64,000 bases of DNA from Haemonchus contortus. Lineage: Eukaryota; Nematoda; Chromadorea; Rhabditida; Trichostrongylidae. Location of the stretch: assembly GCA_000469685.2 (NCBI GenBank), contig LS997567.1, positions 38,095,005-38,159,004 of the forward strand. Direction: 5' to 3'. Numbering within the stretch: position 1 is the stretch's first letter; each line of letters opens with the position of its first letter. This document shows, one piece after another, positions 58,501 to 64,000 of this stretch. The position numbers and the translations under genes were made by a program. The notes under the pieces are model-generated. The model saw only the letters and a program-made list of their open reading frames with translations. It had not been told where the DNA came from and did no database searches.

Positions 58501-61500
58501 CTAGAAATCAAGAGCGATGGCCATACGATAGTGGCCAGCCAGGCAGCAGATAATGCGTGTGAATCCTCTTTGAGGTTTATGTGAAAACATCGCTGGCCTA
58601 CTACTGGCATCACTGAGGAAGATCATAGGGGTTTTCGGGGTATTTTAATATTGCTGAGCCTTATTCTACGAAATGAATACATCAAAGGGCCTTAAAGGGC
58701 CTTAAAGGCCTAAAAAGGTAGTTACAAAAAACGTATATTTCAGTGGCAAACATAGGCAATCTTGCCTACTTCTTGCCGACGAAAATGAATCGAGGGCGTC
58801 AACGTTTAAGAGTAGGCGGCGTTGATTGAGGGCGACAAAGAGCACCGAATGAAATGTATGCATATAGCTAGGCTATGCTAAGCTAGGCTAGGCTAGGCCG
58901 GCGGCTACTAGCCTGGTTGGATTTCGGGCCCCTTCCTGGCTGGCTGGGTGGCACTCCCCTCATCCCACCTGTGAATGAAGCAAGTAATTGGAGCTGCACG
59001 GGAAACGAATTTGAGAAACTGGCCTACGCACTTCCACAATCATATTGGTAGGTCAAATTGAAGGGAAAACATTGTGCGAAGTCAAGTAATGTTTGTTTAT
59101 TAGTACTAGTATAACCTCGAGTTACACCTATTGCAAGCCTTTACTCGGGAGTTACTTTTGCATGGAAGAAAAGTAAACTTCGATCTTTAAGGGCAACATG
59201 CCACAACTTCGATGGGCTCTTTGATGCGAATTTTACTCATCTCTACTCCAGGAAACCTTAAGTAAGCAAGTTGAAATCAATCGATATCATTCATTATCTC
59301 TCGGGAACATCTCAGAAGGACAATCCTGGTCTGGAACAACAAGTCGTTTTTAGCAGGGATACCTTATGCTCTCCAGGAGTTCTAGTCAAGTGGATTTAAA
59401 ATGAAAGTAAATAATGAAATCCACCGTATAACGAGATATCAAGTAGAATACCGAGAGATAGAGAGATGGAAAAAAAAGAAAGGGAGAATGAAAGATATCG
59501 AGACAAACACAAAGCGAGATAATCCAATATTGACAATTAGACACACTGCTACGACGATAAACACACTTTTTCGCCACCCGATAAATACCTTGTTATGAGA
59601 AAAGTTAATTAAGAAATGATATAGTAATCAATTCTTGTAAACAACAATAATACTTCCTTTCTCACCGTTACGCACATAAAGCGTACACAAATTGAAATTA
59701 ATTTCTTACAAATGAAACGATGGTCCCAGAATCTCAAGGGTCTACTGGCCCAAGTACTTCAAGACCTCACTCCTTCCATTTTGCTCCTTTCTCTTGATGC
59801 TGCATCTATCTTGAGTCATATCCAACTAAATCCATAAGTAGTAACTAAGTAGCGCTCAGCAGCTCCTTTATATCTTATTGACATTACTATGTAATCCATC
59901 TAATGCGTCCGTGAAGAAATAGACTACAGAATACAAGAGTAATATCCATTAGCTTACATATTTAATATATAAAAAATTTTTATAATACATATTTTTAATA
60001 TAGAATGAAAAAGTCAACGAATCCCTCTCCTTACCACAGATTCCTCAGAGCGTTTAGCTTTTCTATAGCATTTTTTATGGCTTCGTACAACTTATTACAA
60101 CTTGATAGCTACAATTTTTATAGCTTTCTATAGCTTCTTCTTACTACAACATAAAAGCAACAAATAAATCAAAAGAAAAAACAGGTCAGAGGTTCGTTAT
60201 CCACCCAGAGCGAAAAAACCTCTCGGGCTAAATAGTTTAATGGCGCCTTCCCAGTAGTAATCCTTTCAGTGACAAAAAAATTATAAGTTACTGCCATACT
60301 ACTCAATAAATCTAGGCGATACCTTGAGCAATTCTCGAAGCAGAGTCCTACGAGTAAGAGTAGGTGGAAAGGCAATTACCCCATTCAGATCTTTTTTTTG
60401 CTCCCGAAAAATCGCCCTTTCGAAATCCGTCGCGAAGTTCGATTTGTAAGTCCATGGGACGGGCATGGGAGCAGCTTATATTGAAGAAAAAAAAGTTGCG
60501 CAGCATATTTGTGGAAAAAAAAAACGAAAAAAAAAGAAAAAGGAAGAAAAAATCTATGGATAGTATAAATGCGTGAGAAAAAGGCTTTGAATCAACAGCC
60601 AAAAGACCGATTACAATGACAATGTAGTAGGGTAGAAAGAGGGAAGGTTCTCCTTTCTCTGGGAAGTCAAAGTGGGCGGAAATGAAGGTTTCAAGGAAAC
60701 AAAGAAAAGATAGGCAAATGTATGAATGTTGCCTGAATATGAATGTGATTCGAATTTATGAGGATTGGGAGATGAGAGTGCCAAGCGATGGGAAGCGATG
60801 GGAAGCGATAACGCAGTGATGAGGCCGAAATGCTGCCGGGCACAATACCCCTTGTTCGCTCTCACTTACTCTACTCTACTTGCAGCATGATTGGCGATAT
60901 TCATGACATGGCGCTCGAGCCACCGGGGATATTTTGTCGTCGTCGTAGATGGATAAATCTCGACAATGGGTGGCGGCACGACCGACGGCCATCCCAGCCG
61001 TCGAGACTGCTGCTCACGGCTGTTCGTCGACATTCGTCGTCGTCGTTGTCGTCGTCGACGTCGTCGTTTGCCAAAACGTTATGATGGCTCACATCTGGCT
61101 ATCGGCGATCGAACGCGCGTCCATCGCTCGTATATTCCCCCCCACATGACATTCCGCATATCAAGTCGTAAAACTGAGCGCCGATTCGCCTCTCAGATGC
61201 ACATATTCGAAGACACGAGATTCTCGACATGAACATAGTAATCGTCATTAAATAGAATCAGAAGGGGAATCTGAAGGCAGATGACAATTGTGGCGGTGGC
61301 GACGTGCGACTGTCATGCTCAACTGGCACCACCACGGACAAACATGAGGCACATTTGATGAGGAGGCAAGCGGCATGAGGATAACTTGATTCCAAAGCAC
61401 CAGAGTGTACAATGATGAGCCGGAATTCAGTTAAAGAACTCAAGCATGAGCGTAACGAAAGAAGCATGAACGTGGCGAATGGCTCTATAAATAATGATAG

Positions 61501-63946
61501 TCAGTCAGTCTGGCTGTCAGTCAGTCAAGTGAAGGACATCGTTGTAGGGATGAGCGATGGCGACACCTTCGCGACGAGCATGCCAACGTCGTCCGGCGTC
61601 AAACGCTATGCCGACGCCGCCGCCGACGCCGCCGTCGGCTTGGCACGAACGCTGCGAGAGCGTCGCGTCTTGACGACGATTAGCCCGATCTGAGTTTATT
61701 GAGTTGGCGGGCGTTCAAGGGTTCCGACACTCTAATTTATTCATGGCTACTGCTTTGTCGGCTTATACTGTTAGAGTGAGAATGGGACGACGAGCGAGAC
61801 AGAGCAGGAGGAGGAGGAGCAGACGGATAGCAAGAAAATAACAAGAAAGGAGGATCGTAGAAGTAGGCCGAAAAAAAGAGGTTCATATTGTGGTTGGGCA
61901 GTGTCAAACTCATTAGCACAATGTCGACTAAATGCATTGAAAAACCTCAAGCTGAAGCCTGTGACGAAAGAAAAGGAGCTCTAGCAGCCATAGCAGAGGA
62001 TATTGAAAAGAAGGCATCATAGGCCATTATTAAAATGAAAATGGTAATATGAGGTAGGCAGGGGGGAACATGCAGGGAGAGAACTTACCAGTATTTCGGG
62101 CTCCAAGTAGTTGTCCAACGTCCGTGCCATAATTTGAAAACGATGACGAAGAGTGCGTACCAAAAACAGTTGGACGGCAACCTCTGCAAAATGACAAAGA
62201 AAAATAAGATTGCCATCATTTTAATGGAAATGCGCCGAGAGAAGCCAATAACAAGATTTCGCAGCCACTACATTCTGGTCTTTTTCGATGTGAAAAACGT
62301 TTCTGAACGAAAATTCTGAAGTTGATCCGGATATTTACGTGATTTACGATGAAAGGGAAGTTCAGTAACGGCCACATAACACAAACAGTGACGAGATATT
62401 TCCCAGACAATTATGTATACCTCGTGAATAAAAAGTTGTTGAGCCGTTATTGTAGTTGCCCAGGTGCAGTGGTCCCTAAGTGAATATCTCAAAGGTTTAA
62501 AAACATCCCCATTGAGACAAGTCAGCGAAGGAGGATATCAGTTCTGTGAACTCATACTTAACATACGTACAATGCTTAGAAAGCACCAGCAGAAAAATAA
62601 GTAACCAGTAGTGAAATAGTGCAGAGGCCTTGTTCATATTCCATGTGGGTCAACTTCCAAAGTCACGGCTACCACACTTCCTCAATGAGTTACAATTTTT
62701 GTTCGAATGTTAGCTACCCCCCTCCCCCCAATTTTATTCAAAAAGGAAGTTCGATTTCGGAGGTCAATGTTAAGGGGAGCATGCTTGATGACTGGAATGG
62801 AACAAATTATACTTCTATTGCCACTTACCCCAATCCGGAAACACAACTCGGAAATCGGAAATCGAAACCTTTCTACCAAGATAGCATATGATCACTTAAC
62901 CTTGTACGAATCCGCGATACTACCGCTCTCATAACTAAACATTCTGCCCTTATTTCCATTACCTTCGGTGGTGATTTATCCCTTTTCGGGTTACGCCACA
63001 ATTCGTCCCCCAGTCATGGCCGTAAGATGGTCCGAATGCTTATGTGGTCCTTTCATCGACCTAGTAGGTCTGTGCCTCTCACAACAGCCTCATTCTAAAT
63101 AAACAAACTCGGAGCAGTGGTTTCCCGCACAAAAGCGATAGAGGACCTAATCAATCGACCCCTTTTGTGGAGCGGCACCTTTTGATACAACGCTATCTCC
63201 ATTCGCAGTTATTGTAGTGAACCTCTAAAAAGAGCTACTTGAAGGCTATTTGTTTCGAGTAAAGATGAGACCCTCTACAAATAAAGGTTTATAGCTTTCG
63301 AAGGACGAAATTTTCCGGAATTCCATAATTCTTTCCACAACTGCGGCCAGTTTCCTAACGATATATAAGCTTGGACATCAAAAACTACTACCTAACTTGT
63401 AATGAAAAATTTTCACCCCTGAATTATGAATTGGGACCACAACCAGCCTGGCCAGGGCTACTTTATGATTCTGTAGTAGTCAATCAATGTTGCCATAATT
63501 GACTGGACGGAGTTTAAGATAAGAGTTGACCTGCATCACAATAACAGCGCTATCATGCCGACCCCTATGAACTTCACATTGGCTGAAATTAGGATGGTCC
63601 AGCTACTGCTTAGTAATATACTAGTTCTTGTAATGTACCTATGGATAGTCCTAGAATTCGCCCAAATGAAGCCTCTATTTTCTAACTTTTTCACCAGGTG
63701 ATAGACTCTGAGTAGGAGAGGAAAAAGAAAAGAGGGGGATTTCTTTGATTCTCCACATTTAGATACTTGTTAGTAACACTGGCCCCGAAGTGTTCCAAAA
63801 AATAGAAATCCTTGACGGATGAAATTCTTTTCTAACTAACCGGTTACAGTTTTGCGAGTCACTACTGCGATCGTCACTCATTCGTGACGGCGAGGCCATA
63901 GATCGGCAGCTGAGATTGCTGCGAACATTGCGGTTCACATCGTCAT
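43591..63946 (-). CDS. Caskin-family scaffold protein, C-terminal 595 residues (5' end outside window)
   Basis: Cytoplasmic CASK-interacting scaffold of synapses and junctions. Exons: 63946-63841, 62183-62089, 50642-50533, 50116-49989, 49917-49712, 49606-49474, 49389-49221, 48429-48290, 47490-47391, 47173-47075, 45273-45156, 45035-44906, 44803-44699, 43741-43591. Every phase closes through to TAA. Visible residues 1-190 are Ser-rich linker. SAM1 spans about 188-245 (WLDKIGMAEYLALFLTQGYD, ITPEDLLSLGI, HRKRLMNEI). SAM2 spans about 259-315 (EWLTLLALPEYISVF, WEDFEDIGVKRLGHLKRL). Then a Pro/Ser-rich tail (DPPPPAPSS), PFANENCGTIK at 501-511, and a conserved end (NVLSDIGYMLQNLTDELDAM). Tandem SAMs plus this tail and terminus fit Caskin rather than ANKS1, which would carry a PTB domain. 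Ankyrin repeats and SH3 should lie 5' of the window. The intron 50,643-62,088 is 11.4 kb and hosts the Penelope-like insertion. Confidence 0.88.
45560..45790 (+). repeat. Possible interspersed repeat with GAA tail
   Basis: A GC-rich block (CTCGACCTCGAGGTACCCGG, CCGGAAATCGGCCATAGGG, AGATAAGCGGAACCCGCTTT) ends in GAAAAAGAAGAAGAA inside a Caskin intron. Composition and simple tail look like a retroposon, but no second copy was seen here. Confidence 0.3.
47975..48022 (+). repeat. SINE fragment in Caskin intron
   Basis: CGCCACTACGATTCTGAATG, then TAACTTCAATGCACCTGCGC, then ATCCC corresponds to the 3' body of the SINE family. Confidence 0.45.
53347..53362 (+). repeat. Target-site duplication, left copy
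   Basis: TTACAGCCTACTTAAT, identical to 55,358-55,373, immediately outside the inverted Penelope-like pair. The bases on either side differ between the two copies, so the match is exactly 16 bp. Confidence 0.75.
53414..53449 (-). ncRNA. Hammerhead-ribozyme-like motif, left arm
   Basis: Mirror of the motif at 55,225-55,260: on the minus strand GGTC, CTGAAGA, a GAC/GTC stem-loop, GAAAC, GTT, GACC. See the right-arm entry for pairing. Activity is unproven. Confidence 0.4.
53669..54286 (-). pseudogene. Penelope-like GIY-YIG endonuclease fragment, left copy
   Basis: A 205-residue frame from ATG 54,286 to the stop at 53,669, identical to the right copy by eye except residue 40 (Asn for Ile). A longer frame starting at 54,406 exists only because translation reads back through the spacer and the other arm; I reject that start. 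It lacks the reverse-transcriptase half of the element's protein, so it is a truncated retroelement piece and not a host gene. Confidence 0.75.
54306..54368. repeat. Palindrome spacer, third copy of an internal segment
   Basis: The 63-bp spacer between the arms carries TCAGGCTTGAAAAGGCATTT through ATCTCCGGCTT, which also occurs at about 54,419-54,473 in the right arm and mirrored in the left arm. It encodes the SGLKRHFPGNPENMVYLRL segment. Confidence 0.8.
54388..55005 (+). pseudogene. Penelope-like GIY-YIG endonuclease fragment, right copy
   Basis: A 205-residue frame. Residues 70-107 carry a Cys cluster (C77, C82, C85, C93, C104, C107), as in Penelope-like linkers. The GIY-YIG domain follows: VYQLRCSVCDEIYIGETGR at 99-117 (VYQ in the GIY slot, YIG at 111-113), RVKEH at 122-126, and ARKILEALHI at 167-176, with E172 the likely catalytic Glu. 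In Penelope-like elements this endonuclease nicks target DNA for priming. The upstream reverse transcriptase is absent, so this is a 5'-truncated insertion, not an intact ORF. Confidence 0.8.
55225..55260 (+). ncRNA. Hammerhead-ribozyme-like motif, right arm
   Basis: GGTC (55,225-55,228) can pair with GACC (55,257-55,260) as stem I. Next comes CTGAAGA (CUGANGA core), a short GAC/GTC stem II with a GATTCA loop, then GAAA and the tiny CG/stem III ending in T before GACC. Hammerhead motifs are documented in Penelope-like retroelements, with minimal stem III. One deviation is an extra C between the core and stem II. AATAAA follows at once. Confidence 0.45.
55358..55373 (+). repeat. Target-site duplication, right copy
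   Basis: TTACAGCCTACTTAAT, identical to 53,347-53,362, on the far side of the inverted Penelope-like pair. Confidence 0.75.
55440..55650. repeat. AT-rich low-complexity tract
   Basis: Dense TTATTA/ATTTAC-type words (ACCATTTATTATTA, TTTACTATCA) without protein potential. Confidence 0.7.
56707..56835. repeat. Inverted CTG and CAG trinucleotide repeats
   Basis: Seven GCT units (56,707-56,727) face six AGC units (56,818-56,835) across about 90 bp, so the two tracts can pair as a hairpin. Confidence 0.85.
58680..58905. repeat. Short simple-repeat clusters
   Basis: AAAGGGCCTT units near 58,683-58,705 and a run of GCTAGGCTA-type units at 58,866-58,900. No coding signal. Confidence 0.5.
60780..61700. 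other. GC/CpG-rich block in the large Caskin intron
   Basis: Unusually CpG-rich for this window: CGT/GTC trinucleotide runs (60,933-60,948; 61,025-61,068), GCCGACGCCGCCGCCGACGC near 61,608-61,632, and the tandem GGGAAGCGAT at 60,789-60,808. Open frames on both strands are composition artefacts. It could be regulatory sequence or an alternative promoter region of the Caskin gene; this is inference only. Confidence 0.4.
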
Positions 63947-64000
63947 CTATAAAATAGAGTAGTTAGAAAAAGGAATGTGTTACTAGTAATCGATATTTCG

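Larger units (their letters stand above)
50643..62088. other. 11.4-kb Caskin intron, general content
   Basis: Inferred from exon phases on both sides (phase 1 in, phase 1 out). It contains AT-rich sequence (51.4-52.3 and 55.4-55.65 kb, ATT-type low complexity), the Penelope-like insertion, and blocks of higher GC at 56.4-56.9, 58.1-59.0 and 60.8-61.7 kb. No additional exon was defended. Confidence 0.5.

Noticed and set aside
61412..61693. 93-codon plus-strand frame
   Set aside because: Ala/Asp-rich tail reflects the GCC/GAC trinucleotide-rich DNA; no supporting signals.

Overview
The window looks like nuclear DNA of a parasitic roundworm, most likely a strongylid (hookworm-like) nematode. 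Genes are split into many short exons with GTAAGT-type donors and TTTCAG-type acceptors, introns are loaded with dispersed repeats, and the coding content (AMPK gamma, homocysteine S-methyltransferase, Caskin, a Thr-rich secreted protein, RTE and Penelope-like retroelements) is metazoan with a nematode flavour. No bacterial-style operons, CRISPR arrays or rRNA genes were seen. Exon structures below were built by hand from splice signals and reading phase. Where every intron phase closes and a known family emerges, the model is strong.

Layout. 1-2.8 kb: no gene seen. 2.8-10.1 kb, minus: an AMP-activated protein kinase gamma subunit with four CBS domains, ten visible exons and a divergent adenine-nucleotide site. 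10.2-13.3 kb: an inverted-repeat element and a decayed RTE retrotransposon tail. 13.3-30.8 kb: mostly repeats, including copies of a tRNA-derived SINE and a (TA)64 microsatellite, with isolated exons of unidentified genes (17.4 kb plus; 17.8-18.8, 23.2 and 25.9-26.0 kb minus). 30.8-32.1 kb, minus: a complete five-exon gene for a secreted Thr-rich protein with a TATA box. 33.8-38.0 kb, plus: two unidentified genes in an arrangement that resembles a nematode operon (poly(A) signal, then a splice acceptor just before the second ATG), one with a 20-nt microexon. 38.36-41.64 kb, minus: a complete eight-exon homocysteine S-methyltransferase of 313 residues, convergent with the previous pair. 43.6-63.9 kb, minus: the C-terminal 595 residues of a Caskin-family scaffold (tandem SAM domains, Pro-rich tail, conserved C-terminal motif); its 5' end lies outside the window.

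The most striking structure is in an 11.4-kb Caskin intron. It is a head-to-head inverted pair of 5'-truncated Penelope-like elements (53,363-55,357) with two 946-bp arms that are almost identical. Each arm encodes a GIY-YIG endonuclease domain and ends in a hammerhead-ribozyme-like motif. The whole insertion is flanked by a perfect 16-bp direct repeat that looks like a target-site duplication.

The genes share no obvious pathway. AMPK gamma (energy sensing), homocysteine methyltransferase (methionine cycle) and Caskin (neuronal/junctional scaffold) appear to be unrelated neighbours. Limits: no alignments, transcripts or searches could be run, so percent identities and family calls are by eye.
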